Assembly: GCA_944739405.2 (NCBI GenBank)
Contig: OX123209.2
Location: forward strand, 9,679,217-9,743,216
Length of the DNA stretch: 64,000 nucleotides
Reading direction: 5' to 3'
Source: Euclidia mi
Taxonomy: Eukaryota > Arthropoda > Insecta > Lepidoptera > Erebidae
Position numbers and translations under genes: made by a program. How positions within the stretch are numbered: position 1 is the first letter of the stretch; each line of letters starts with the position of its first letter. The notes beneath the pieces are model-generated. The model was not told the DNA's origin, made no database searches, and was given only the letters and a program-made list of their open reading frames with translations. Shown here piece by piece: positions 1 through 10,179 of this stretch.

Positions 1-189
1 AGAATAGTCAAAATATTTTTTTACAAGATGTTTATAACAAAAATTTTGAATTTTCTCAAAAAATCTTAAGAACCGTTTTATTCCAAAATGGTGCATTTTT
101 GACCCCCATGTGTAGGGGGTAAAAATACTCCATTTTGGCCCTAGAATCACCTCCCGAAGGGAATACGAGCAATTACAAATCACCCTGTA
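1..189. mobile_element. Right end of an unidentified TIR element (CACCCTGTA terminus)
   Basis: The sequence ends in caccctgta at 181-189 and then runs directly into P-like sequence that is continuous in the paralogous copy near 35238. The flanking dinucleotide is TA. The same terminus, or its complement tacagggtg, occurs at 42089-42097, 7389 and 38546, each time at the edge of P-like sequence. A TA target and this terminus suggest a Tc1/mariner-type element. No coding sequence is visible in this piece, and the left part lies outside the window. Confidence 0.45.
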
Positions 190-300
190 TATTTTAAATC
201 CTTAGTTATTAAATTGTTTCGGATGCATTTAATTAAGTGCATTTGCATGCATTTAATTAAGGATAAAATTGTGCAATGAAAGGTAAACACAAGACGCGAG
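190..300 (-). pseudogene. P-like transposase fragment (GTP-binding-domain exon), copy A
   Basis: On the minus strand this short piece reads ...NLITKDLKY, matching the better preserved exons at 34905-35336 and 46491-46967. Those resemble the P-element/THAP9 region 'LLKxIRNNLLTKDL'. The exon is cut at 189/190 by the CACCCTGTA element, so only its N-terminal part remains. Non-functional. Confidence 0.6.
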
Positions 301-1273
301 TGAGGGCGATTGTGCTGCTGCGGTGCTGGCAAATCAGTTGATCCTTCAACTGCAACCGTGGTGAGCGTATTATATTTGATTTTTCTATTGGTACTTACTT
401 AAAATTTTATTTAGTGACGGTAGTTGTAAAACGTTCTTGGTTGGCAGAATACTGCTACACGTTTAGTAACCTTAGGATTGTGGTGTTGAGGTCGCCGACA
501 CATCACACTGATGACATGTAGCGTCAGCAGCCGCTACAGCGTTATGGGTTCGATACTTGGGTTAGAAAGAGGGAGATTGTTTTTATTTCCTTTTTTAATA
601 AAACTTGAGGGTGGCTTGTGATCACTAACCTTGTGAACGTAAATAATAGTCTCTCTAGTCCGCGTGCAGCATTTTGTGAACATGGTTTGTAACAGATATA
701 CTAACGTTAAATAACTAAACAAATGCAATTAAACAAATGCATCAGATATACTTACGTTAAATAATTAAACAAATAAAAAAACATGTATCTATGTATACAT
801 TTCAAATTTAATATAACCAATTGATTACTAATTTTGTAGCAACTAAGGCATTCATAAGTTTCTAATAATTAAGTCTTCGTAAGTGCGACCAAGATAAGCA
901 GTTCAAAAGCTAAGCACTTGAGCCGGTTACAAAGGCATTTCAAGTGGCTTTACTAATGGTTCGCAAATTACGAGTAAACTTTTGCTCATACTGTAAGTTT
1001 AAATTTTAAAATAAATCCATTTACATACCTTTCTATGAACTCCATCAATTTAATATATCAAACCTAAACACTTAATTTATTTCAAACTCGCCGCGACCTA
1101 CTAGCAAAACAACAACAAAATTCAACAAATTGAAGACGAGAATGACACATATAAGGAGGAAAAATTATTGATGGTATCTACAATCCAATCTGCCAGCTTA
1201 TCATTAATTTTACTTAAAGAAATAAATTCGAACCCAATAGGCTGTTTCCATGTTTATAACCCGACGTATACGT
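301..1273. repeat. Non-coding part of P-like copy A, duplicated at 35337-36114
   Basis: From here to about 1084 the sequence is collinear and highly similar to 35337-36114, and its first part also matches 46968-47328. No convincing coding exon is visible; it is probably P-like intron. After about 1085 copy A carries its own sequence (toward 1375), whereas copy B carries a ~365-bp repeat instead. Confidence 0.6.
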
Positions 1274-1500
1274 TTAAAAGTTACCAAGTATTCTGTCTTG
1301 CTTGGAAACGTAAGCAAGAGAACGCTTTAAGCTCATCTCATCCATACACACAACACATTCTTTTTGTGATAGTAACATAAGTTTTGCTATAGTTGATAAT
1401 GCGTCCAAAGTTTGTTTATTAACTTGAGTAGTCATAGGTATGTACATGGAATTAAATAGCTTCACTGCCAGATTGTGAGGGTAGACTGCCAAATGCCGAA
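1274..1500 (-). pseudogene. P-like transposase exon (RNase H-like domain start), copy A
   Basis: The minus-strand peptide contains YPHNLAVKLFNSMYIPMTTQ followed by CVVCMDEMSLKRSLAY. The 'xxFDEMSLxxxL' pattern is the first catalytic-Asp region of P-element/THAP9 transposases, where the Asp is in DEMSL. The reading stops after RILGNF. The first half recurs at 36484-36605 in copy B, where the DEMSL part has been lost. It belongs to the same broken gene as the GTP-binding exon downstream (toward position 1). No THAP zinc finger is seen in this copy. Confidence 0.6.
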
Positions 1501-1621
1501 CTGTTCTTTATAATGTATTTCGTTTCTAAGACATCAGTGATAAGGTGAAAAATAAAAAATATGAATTATTATTAGTTCCGTAAATAAAAAATAAAAATAA
1601 CACCCGCGCCTGTGTGTGGTT

Positions 1622-1683
1622 AGGTATTTAGTCATCATCATCTTCATCAGCCTTTAACAGCCCACTGCTGGACTAGGCCTCTC
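1622..1683. repeat. Lepidopteran dispersed repeat, left part (continues at 6291)
   Basis: The stretch tcatcatcat...ccactgctggactaggcctctc is a repeat known widely in Lepidoptera. It is interrupted here by the LTR element 1684-6290. The uninterrupted paralogue is at about 37398-37460. Its reverse complement, with gtccagcagtgg, occurs inside the 1.2-kb TIR element near 48985 and 52768. Confidence 0.65.
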
Positions 1684-2005
1684 TGTAACGTTGTCCCTAC
1701 TTAGGGTGTGGTTAAATGAGAAACGTGCACCTAACACATCCTTTAGCAAATGATTTTACTTAAGAAAAATCACTAAAAAAATGCTATTTGAAAAGATATA
1801 ATCAGGGTCGCGTGATTCGGCGATGTTAAGGAGTTTGTTGAGGGTCCGCTCCCGGTGGTCGTCAGAATAGCTGGTCACTTAGCTTGTTGTCTGCAGGCGC
1901 CAGAAAGAGACCCCTCATCGCCGCGCGGCCGTATTTATTGTCCGTTGCAGGGCGCAGGCGGTGGGGTCGACCGGGCCGAGTGATGCGTCAAGGATTGTCG
2001 TCACA
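1684..2005 (-). repeat. LTR (3' LTR on minus strand) of the LARD-like element
   Basis: Matches 5695-6290 once the MITE is removed. The LTRs differ at several positions, for example gattgtcgtcaca here against gattgacgtcaca at the other end, so the insertion is not recent. Confidence 0.8.
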
Positions 2006-2018
2006 CACTCCCCCCTTT
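2006..2018 (-). other. Polypurine tract of the LARD-like element
   Basis: On the minus strand AAAGGGGGGAGTG immediately precedes the LTR start TGTGACG. This is where plus-strand DNA priming would occur, and it fixes the element's orientation. Confidence 0.7.
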
Positions 2019-2803
2019 AGGCCAGAATTTTCCCGGAGTGAAATTTTCCCGGAGGGAAAATTCTGTGGCTGGTAGGTGGCAACTGCATTCCCGAAACCTG
2101 AAACAGATGAGTGGTGGTGGTGTTAGTAGGTTAAATACAAGGCAACTACTAACCCTGAAAGAAAAAAAACAAGTATAACCCTCGACCATTCATACGTCAC
2201 TAAGCATTGAACGTTCCTATTATAACCTGACATTCATCACATTCAAAAGGCCTACACACAATCATGCGTATGAACAAGCCAGTATTCATTCCCGATGCGA
2301 GTCGTATTCATTATTATACACGACGCGCGAAGAGGTATTATATGTGAGGTTTAGAGTAAATAGCCACCCAGTCTATGCAACACCTGGCAACCCGGTCTCG
2401 ATAAGTAAAATTAAATTGAAAATGTATAAGTCGTAAACTAATATTACGATCTTACTATATTACGATACTAACAATATTACGATTAGTTGGCAATATCACA
2501 AGCAAATTGCTCATTAACAAGCTCGATGCGAATTGCAAGGCAAATTGTATTCATTTAAAATGAAATAAACAATGATTACGGCGATGGAAAGTTTGAACCG
2601 GTGAACACGTGAGTCATCACTGCGCGCTTGGCGCCGACCGCAATACATTGCTGCAAGTCATTATTTAGTTTCTGAACACGATACAAATTCATTAACGGCA
2701 AAAACACAATTCGGAGTAAGATGTAATGAATAATATATCACCGCAGGAGACGATCGATGATATAGTATACACTACCATAGCTAAAAAAAACACAAAAAAA
2801 ACA

Positions 2804-2895
2804 CAAGCGAGAATCGAACCACAGACCGATCCTACAACTGGGCCAGTTCCTCCTACAGTTCTTCAACAACCTTTAAACCACTGAGCCATAAGGGG
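2804..2895 (-). other. tRNA-like sequence (SINE head or tRNA pseudogene)
   Basis: On the minus strand a pol III A-box-like TGGCTCAGTGG is followed about 55 bases later by a B-box-like GGTTCGATTCT, with a tRNA-like spacing and a 5' start ccccttatgg. The acceptor stem does not close well by eye, so a SINE head or decayed tRNA copy is more likely than a working tRNA. It lies inside the LARD-like element. Confidence 0.5.
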
Positions 2896-3531
2896 AAAAA
2901 ATTACATTACGACCAGTCATTACTAAAGCTATATCTAACAAGATAATTGGGTACATGATTTAGCTGTAATTGGGAGTTAAAGATTTTATATACTATTTGT
3001 AACAAAGCGTTAAGTTATTTTAGTGATTAGATAATTAGTGATGAGCATTAATCATTACATTCTTAAACTTTGTAGTGAGTCAATTTAAGAGTTTTTTTTT
3101 TATGGAAATCACCAAGACAAATCTGATAGTTATATAGGTAGTTAGATAAATAACAGATTGTGCAACAATATTAAGTTTAATAAACTTATTTGACAATTTA
3201 TAACAGTAATATTTATTCATGTTTTATGTTAGCAGGTTTATATAAATCTTTAACACAACACAATGCGTCATCTTGTTAGCTCCAACTCGGAAACAATAGC
3301 ACCATTGTTGGCCTTTACAAATAATTATGTAGGTAATTATAACTTTGAATACATATGCGTCTTACATTGTAGTTAATGAAACTGTACCCAATCGTTTATA
3401 AACACATTTATGCTGTAATAGAATAAGATTTAATTATTTTATTCAGCTTTTAGGTTTAAAATAGACGATGGTGAAATACGAAAGGGGATTTACTTAAACT
3501 TGTACATCAATTAATTTGCTTTAGTTATAAA

Positions 3532-3735
3532 TTATTGATTTATGTATAATTACCAACTAAGTTATTTAAGTATTGAAATTATTTATTTAATTTGTGTATA
3601 AACAGCCACTTTAGTTATTTAATGAGGTATAAAAGTTATTTATTTGATTTATATGTAAATAGCCACTTAGTTATTCAAGAATAGAAGTTATTGATTTAAT
3701 TTATGTGCAAATACCCACTTTAGTTAAAGTTAGTT
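3532..3735. repeat. Four imperfect ~50-bp tandem units
   Basis: The pattern ttatt(g/t)attta...ccactttagtta recurs starting near 3532, 3579, 3636 and 3688. It is part of the non-coding interior of the LARD-like element. Confidence 0.5.
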
Positions 3736-3899
3736 TCAGTTCAATTAAGTTTGATAAATTCAGTTTGATATAATAACATTTGGGTAAACACAAGAACACA
3801 TTATAACCAGCACTACTTAAAATGGTTTATTAAAACCAGATGCATAGCATTTTGTAAAAAGGAACATGTTATATATTGATAATTAAGTATTTATAAGGC

Positions 3900-4495
3900 C
3901 GTCAGCGGTTTAATTTTATTATTTATTTATTATTATATGTTTTATATATTTCAATATAATCTAGGCACAAAGATAGGCTACGACTACCGAAAATAAGATT
4001 AGAATTGCATAAAAAGAATGCTTATTGTATGGCCATTAAAATATTCAATCATCTGCCCAGTGGCTTGAAAGAATTACCTGTGACATTATTTAAGCGTAGG
4101 CTATTTGACATATTATTGGAAAAAATGTATTATGACATCCGTGAATATCTTAATGATAATTTGACATTTTAGTGAATAGAAATCTATAATTTGCATACTA
4201 ACGACATTAATATAATTAATAATATAAATTTTAATTTATTATCACAATGACATTTTGATGTTTGTAATAAATCCAGGGCAATTCAATACTGTAATTCTGC
4301 ATGTGTAATACATTGATAATAATTGTAATATCTTATATAATTTAGTTAATCTCATCTAATAATTTACTACTGTATAAAATTTGCACATCAAAGTACCTAT
4401 GATAGAATATGCTGTACTCTATACTAACGACCAACTGTATCTACTTCTACCATGTTCTTGCAAATAAAAACACTTACTTACTTACTTACTTACTA
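3900..4495 (+). mobile_element. 5'-truncated LINE 3' end (CR1/Jockey type) with (actt)n tail
   Basis: From 3960 to the stop at 4170-4172 one frame reads 70 codons containing RLPKIRLELHKKNAYCMAIK, then FNHLPSGLKEL, then LFKRRLFDILLEKMYY. This is the typical C-terminal tail after the reverse transcriptase of CR1/Jockey-group LINEs. The 3' UTR ends at about 4459-4495 in ttgcaaataaaaac followed by (actt)n, a usual LINE tail. The coding part starts after an in-frame stop at 3957, so the copy is strongly 5'-truncated. It sits in the LARD-like interior in the opposite orientation. Confidence 0.7.
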
Positions 4496-5426
4496 ATAGT
4501 AACCAGATATTGAAAAAAAATTAAAAATATTAATTCAATAATTGCGACGCAGGAATTTAATGTTTGAGTTCACAGTGAACAATAAATGCATAAATAGATG
4601 CATTTTCAAATAACATAGCCATAAGCAGTAACAAGAAGATAAAATCGAAGACAAAAAACAACGATTGTAGTAAAATAAACATTTGATAAAACGAACAACG
4701 AATAATTCTACGATGATATTTGTATTTTTACACAAAATAGACAAAGATTAAATTTATTCATTATTGTCAGTGAGCAACCTGCATGTGACACGTGTACATT
4801 TCATTAATAAATGACCGCAGAATTCTAGCTAAATACCTAGTATATAATACGCTAGCATCTTTAGGTACGTTCATTCTCAACCAGTCCAATTATGGTAGGT
4901 ACACGTGGTATAATAAAGATGCAACTTTCTTAGTAAGAAAGAAAAAGAATAGTAAATTTTAAAAGATAATCGCCGTAGTAGGCGGTAAATGTATTTAATA
5001 ATATCTACTATATATAAATATAATTGTATCGCCGTACAATCTCACTAGCAGAAGGTTATAGTAGGAAAATGAGAAGAAATGGAAAAGAGAAGGGTGTGAA
5101 TTCGTTCCATATGTCAGCCAAAACAGTAATTATTAGCAATAATTACCAGCAGCAATTAATTACCGTAGCAGGCAATTAAAAAAGCTAATCGCGAAGCATA
5201 CGATCAACGAAGGTGACCTTAGCACGCCGTTAGAAGACGCGAGGCCTTAAATCGCAATACAAAGAATGCGATCAATGAATGTGACCACAGCGCGTCATTT
5301 AGTTGACACGTGGCCGCTAGCAAAACGATTATAATTTGTTACTTATGCGGTTGATACTAAATTAATTATCACACGCGGCAACAGAAATAGTTATAATATA
5401 AAAATGCTTACCATGCGAAGTAAGAA

Positions 5427-5547
5427 AAAAGTTGTCTGTTGTGACCGGCGCAACACAACCGACCTTCCGTGCACAACAGAACAAAAAGAGAAAATGTCTA
5501 TTGTGACCGTCATAACACCACCGACTTACCGTGTACAATAGAACAAG
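5427..5547. repeat. Two-unit ~60-bp direct duplication
   Basis: Two units of the form gt(c)tattgtgaccg...accg(a)cttaccgtg(t)acaatagaacaa follow each other (about 5427-5487 and 5490-5547). They are non-coding, near the 5' end of the LARD-like element. Confidence 0.55.
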
Positions 5548-5679
5548 CAAAAATAAACAATATATGCCACTAAATTAATCACACACTGCTTTAGAACGAT
5601 TTCACACATACACAGTTAAAAAAATAAAATAAAAAGGACTTACCGGAAGCGGATTCCCAACAAAACCCTACCTATATAT

Positions 5680-5693
5680 TCCCGTGGGCGCCA
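5680..5693 (-). other. Candidate primer-binding site of the LARD-like element
   Basis: On the minus strand TGGCGCCCACGGGA begins one nucleotide after the LTR end (...GTTACA g). TGG-initial sequences of this kind pair with tRNA 3' ends (CCA). The exact tRNA cannot be named from sequence alone. Confidence 0.65.
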
Positions 5694-5694
5694 C

Positions 5695-6290
5695 TGTAAC
5701 GTTGTCCCTACTTAGGGTGTGGTTAAATGAGAAATGTGCACCTAACACATCCTTTAGCAAATGATTTTACTTAAGAAAAATTGGTTGCCTGTAAAGTCGG
5801 TATACGGGCGAAAGTTTTACGTGACAACGACTTATATAATAAATAATAATTTTAATGTGAATATTCATTCGTATAGTAGGAAGAAGGATGAAAGACGCGT
5901 GCCTTTCACTTTTTATGTCTGTCTCTCTCGCTCTTAGGCGGGACGCGTGCCTCTCACTCGCTCTCATTGTGAGCGCATAACGTGAGCGGAGCGTAACGCA
6001 GTTTCTTGAAGTGTCACCCGGCAAACCAATTTATAAGACGTTGTCACGTCAAAAATTACTAAAAAATGCTATTTGAAAAGATATAATCAGTGTCGCTTGA
6101 TTCGGCGATGGTAAGGAGTTTGTTGAGGGTCCGCTCCCGGTGGTCGTAAGAATAGCTGGTCACTTAGCTCGTTGTCTGCAGGCGCCAGAAAGAGACCTCC
6201 CATCGCCGCGCGGCCGTATTTATTGTCCGTTGCAGGGTGCGGGCGGCGGGGTCGACAGGGCCGAGTAATGCGTCAAGGATTGACGTCACA
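5695..6290 (-). repeat. LTR (5' LTR on minus strand) of the LARD-like element, with MITE insertion
   Basis: Collinear with 1684-2005 except for the insertion at about 5781-6054. The left LTR shows the uninterrupted site: taagaaaaatcac there against taagaaaaattgg...aaaaattac here. Confidence 0.8.
5781..6054. mobile_element. ~274-bp MITE-like repeat, copy 1
   Basis: Begins ttggttgcctgtaaagtcgg and ends cgttgtcacgtcaaaa. The second copy at 12208-12480 has nearly the same length and sequence, differing mainly near 5832-5850. It contains nested inverted segments: ttggttgcc against ggcaaaccaa, and ttttacgtgacaacg against cgttgtcacgtcaaaa. No coding capacity. I recognise it as a common lepidopteran repeat but cannot assign a superfamily. 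Confidence 0.65.
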
Positions 6291-7388
6291 TCTCCTTTAA
6301 AAGGAGGAACTGGTCTACTATACCACGCTGGCCAAACGGGTTGGTATAGGGTTTGTATCAAGTTTTCCTTCTCTTAAAGTGTTGATTTCTGCATAATATG
6401 CTCCCTCTGTCGGCTCTTACGACACCCATGGGATGATATGGGGTGGTGACATTCCGTATTCTTAATCCGTCACCACACGGACAGGTATTCAGTGTTTAAA
6501 TTATTTATTATACAACCAAATTTAAATTTCTAAGAAGTACAGCCACTTATATGAGTTATAAAAACACTAAAGTGATATTATGAATTAGTAGAATTAACAA
6601 TAGTATGATGAACTACCCTAATAATGAACAATTTTTGCCTTGTATTATTATTTTTATCACGAAATAAAATATAACATTCATATCACAATCAATAAAAAAA
6701 TTATATATATGACGGCGCTATTTGGCGAATTATATATATATTATTTCACGTCGGAATAGAAATTGCAGATGTCATGAAACATCATAACGTCATTAGTACA
6801 GTCTCTAAACGAGTCGAGAGTGCTACCGACCGGTTGTGACGTATTGCTGTCCATTGGCGGGGGCACTGACGGTGTTCGTGTGGACTTGTCTGGCGGGCTC
6901 GGACACATTCAGTCCACAGAGTACTTTTTATGTATCTGGAATAGGTCTATCGCAGCGTCTAAACTGGGAAACGTGAAGTGTCGCCATCTGAACGCAGATT
7001 TAAGAACTAATACATATATAGACATAACTAGGCATCGCTAGCTTTTTTACGCCGGGGTGTATAGATAGCTACTTATATTATAATTTTGATACTTGCTATA
7101 TAATTAGCTCACAAAAATAAAACAATGATATTATCAATTTAATTATTTATTTCTTTCTTTTAAAACATTTCGTTAAAAGTTTTTTGGCTTTTAGTTTGTA
7201 CAAATCCGTATCGTCATCACACTCTCTCTTATTTAATAATATTTTATTAATTTCTTTATAATAATGATGAATAAAGAATCTGCAGGATATTTTTATTAAA
7301 AAGTCTATTTCCTTTTCTTTATGACTTGTACATTCTATGAAGCTAAAATCAACATGCATTAAGATTATAGTTTTTATTAGTTCTGATA
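6291..7388. repeat. Block duplicated at 37441-38545
   Basis: This block resumes the repeat interrupted at 1683 and is collinear with 37441-38545, including gacacccatgggatgatatgg. Both copies share a GC-richer stretch (6800-7040) with a short open frame. I do not recognise that frame and treat it as unproven. Both end in the fragment at 7147-7380 followed by tacagggtg. Confidence 0.7.
7147..7380 (-). pseudogene. Possible P-like transposase C-terminus
   Basis: The minus strand encodes a lysine-rich tail, RFFIHHYYKEINKILL followed by KLKAKKLLTKC. It is shared with 38299-38500. It resembles the extreme C-terminus of P/THAP9-like transposases (aromatic 'FF/Y..K.IN..L' then basic residues), but the match is weak. 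The upstream part is cut off by the tacagggtg junction at 7389. Confidence 0.35.
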
Positions 7389-7613
7389 TACAGGGTGTTT
7401 CATAACCCCCCGTCCGATCAATGAAGGGGTTGTAGGGTAGAGTAAAATGATGAGGTATTTGTCATTAATTCACGGAAATTAAAGATAAAATTTTCCCTGG
7501 TAAATTTAATTAACTTTAAATAATATCACATCAGATTACCCATGGCAACACTGAAGACTCATAAATCGTAATAACTAGGTATCTACCTTAAGTTCATAAA
7601 AGGTCGTTGAGTG
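7389..7613. mobile_element. Fragment starting with TIR-like tacagggtg
   Basis: The fragment starts tacagggtgtttcataacccc at the edge of P-like sequence. It is cut at 7613 by the LTR element 7614-14600; the interrupted sequence would resume at 14605. No coding sequence is seen and no matching right end was found. Confidence 0.4.
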
Positions 7614-8411
7614 TGTCAGAATCAGGAAAGCTCCCTATAGTGTAGAGACAGTTTTGATAAATAAAAGAGACAACTATCAAATCATACTTTCATTTATTCA
7701 GTTTGGCACAAGGATATATCTTTAGATTACGTCGTGATTCTACATTTACAGCCCAGTTCGCAAAGCAAAGACATAGAACCAAGAGAAAGAACGGGCAATA
7801 AAACTCTTGATCATTCTTTTCAATAACTATATATAACAATAATTAACAAACAGTGGTACAGCCAATTTATATCAAATATCAATGTTGTGGGTAGTTTTAT
7901 ATTACTAGAAAGGTCCGTCTTACAACAGAACATAATAAGCATTATTTAGCATCAATACAATTTACTAAATGTTTACCACAGGTATATACCTAATGAATCT
8001 CATTGATACGACTTGATCCACAGTATATTATTCTATCCTATATTACAATCTATAATATCTCACAAACGATCAAACTACCCACAACACAATATCAATAAGA
8101 TAATGATTACACTATCTAACATTGTTTCCTAGATGATGAAACAAAGGAACAAGCAACACAGAATATAGGAACACAGTGGCAAATAAATAGTCAGAACCAT
8201 ATCGTACCTGAGCCGTCGTCGAAGGAGAATAGGACGAGCTAGCCGAGCCTGTCGACTTATATAGGTACACCTTATTTACACGTTTGACAGTTTAACTGTC
8301 AAACGTCATGTCAGTGTCATTTAGTTGCCACTATCCTCTTACATATTATGTATAAATACTTGGATATCCGTAATTTCAGCCCAAAGCCTAGATATTATTA
8401 CATATCTCTCA
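7614..8411 (-). repeat. LTR, left copy (798 bp)
   Basis: Identical by eye to 13803-14600. It contains a perfect small inverted repeat, gtttgacag tttaa ctgtcaaac, near 8282. Confidence 0.85.
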
Positions 8412-9276
8412 CGGCCAGACTGACAATTACTTCGTCCTCGAAGTACTATAAATTAAATAACACTTTACTAAACAATCGCCCGACGGGCGCCCTGTATTAT
8501 GTAACAATGAATTCTTACCATATTGATTAAAGCCATCTAAAAACTATAGTATCGTTACGTCCGCTACGGCTATACTGACTTACGTCGTCATCTAAGTAAG
8601 TTCAATTATAAGAATAGTATCACAACAACAATCCATTTGTACGAAACAGTTAGGTACACAAAAATAAACTGGACTCATATTTACAGTAATTACGCTTTCA
8701 TTTTGCGAGTCTAGAAATAAGTTCTGTGTCAGCTGCTTTGATACCATTGTTACAAATTGTATTTACTATTCTATGAAGGGATCATTAACATTCACAATAC
8801 ACATGTTACATAGAAGTACAGTTTAATTTTACAATATTACACCACTGCATTATCCATCCACAAATCGACAAAAATAATATAGTACAAAAGGAGCCACTAC
8901 GAAGCATAAAAATTTAAGTAAAGGTTTTAAGAATAAAAAATTAAAATAGGTAATTCTGCTTATGGCTGATAAATAAATGAAATAAAATAAATAATTTAAA
9001 TTCACAACCGAGTTAAATAATTAAATTCGATTTCACTAATTTAAAAGCATACAGGTACCAACTTGTATGATAACAGTAGTGTAATACTAGGACAATACTT
9101 TTATTCTAATACACTCATTGCCATTGCCTTTCCTTTCACATTAAATAGACAAGTAACAACGGTCAATCTCCTTGATACTATCTAGCCCCACACCTGCTGC
9201 ACATGAGTCCAGGCTAGAACAAGGCGAAAGACTTCAGCAGTTCGTAGGCAATATGATCAATATCATCAACATCTAA
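8412..9276. other. Interior of the young LTR element, no gene seen
   Basis: AT-rich sequence with stops in all frames. I see no gag-like or pol-like motif. Confidence 0.6.
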
Positions 9277-10100
9277 ATGACTATCAATATCATCAACATC
9301 AAAATCATTATCAATATCATCATCAAAATCATTATCAATATCATCATCAAAATCATCATCAGAATCATCATCAGAATCATCATCAGAATCATCATCAGAA
9401 TCATCATCAGAATCATCATCAGAATCATCATCAGAATCATCATCAGAATCATCATCAGAATCATCATCAGAATCATCATCAGAATCATCATCAGAATCAT
9501 CATCAGAATCATCATCAGAATCATCATCAGAATCATCATCAGAATCATCATCAAAATCATCATCAAAATCATCATCAGAATCATCATCAGAATCATCATC
9601 AGAATCATCATCAGAATCATCATCAGAATCATCATCAGAATCATCATCAGAATCATCATCAGAATCATCATCAGAATCATCATCAGAATCATCATCAGAA
9701 TCATCATCAATATCATCATCAAAATCATCATCAGAATCATCATCAGAATCATCATCAGAATCATCATCAGAATCATCATCAGAATCATCATCAGAATCAT
9801 CATCAGAATCATCATCAGAATCATCATCAGAATCATCATCAGAATCATCATCAGAATCATCATCAGAATCATCATCAGAATCATCATCAGAATCATCATC
9901 AGAATCATCATCAAAATCATCATCAAAATCATCATCAAAATCATCATCAAAATCATCATCAAAATCATCATCAAAATCATCATCAAAATCATTACCAAAA
10001 TCATTACCAAAATCATTACCAAAATCATTATCAAAATCATTATCAAAATCATTATCAAAATCAATATCAAAATCATTATCAAAATTATTATCAAAATCAT
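9277..10100. repeat. ~0.8-kb microsatellite, 12-bp unit (atcatcatcaga)n
   Basis: Dozens of near-perfect copies of atcatcatcaga run from about 9350 to 9905. They are flanked by diverged variants (atcatcatcaaa, atcattatcaaa, atcattaccaaa). The divergence is graded toward both edges, as expected when a tandem array homogenises in its centre. Long open frames on both strands (Ile/Arg or Met-Met-Ile-Leu repeats) are by-products of a stop-free repeat, not genes. Confidence 0.95.
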
Positions 10101-10179
10101 TATGAAATCATTATCAAAATCACATCAACATGGTCATCATTGCCAGCATTATCATCAACTTCTTAACCATCGGTAAGTT

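Larger units (their letters stand above)
1684..6290 (-). mobile_element. Non-autonomous LTR retrotransposon (LARD-like), minus strand
   Basis: Two LTRs in direct orientation, 1684-2005 (322 bp) and 5695-6290 (enlarged by a MITE at 5781-6054), begin and end TG...CA in either reading. They are flanked by the 4-bp duplication tctc (1680-1683 and 6291-6294). The empty site is preserved at about 37445. On the minus strand a candidate primer-binding site TGGCGCCCACGGGA lies one base inside the 5' LTR (5680-5693). A polypurine tract AAAGGGGGGAGTG abuts the 3' LTR (2006-2018). The 3.7-kb interior has no gag, protease, RT or integrase reading frame. A 4-bp TSD fits the Gypsy group. It must have moved using proteins supplied by another element. 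Confidence 0.8.

Noticed and set aside
2804..2895. Functional tRNA gene
   Set aside because: A- and B-box-like motifs are present but I could not close an acceptor stem or a clean cloverleaf; SINE head or pseudogene is more likely.
5767..6024. Minus-strand ORF MPGDTSRNC... also at 12244-12450
   Set aside because: Conserved only because both are copies of the same MITE; composition is low-complexity and it carries no known domain.
6820..7041. 73-codon ORF shared with 37973-38194
   Set aside because: Both lie in the same duplicated block, so similarity is not evidence of coding; no domain recognised, and several differences are amino-acid changing.
9277..10100. CRISPR-like array
   Set aside because: Repeats are contiguous without unique spacers, and the DNA is eukaryotic.
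9273..10176. Open frames of 275 and 299 codons on both strands
   Set aside because: They are translations of a stop-free 12-bp microsatellite (repeating MMIL or RIII), not proteins.
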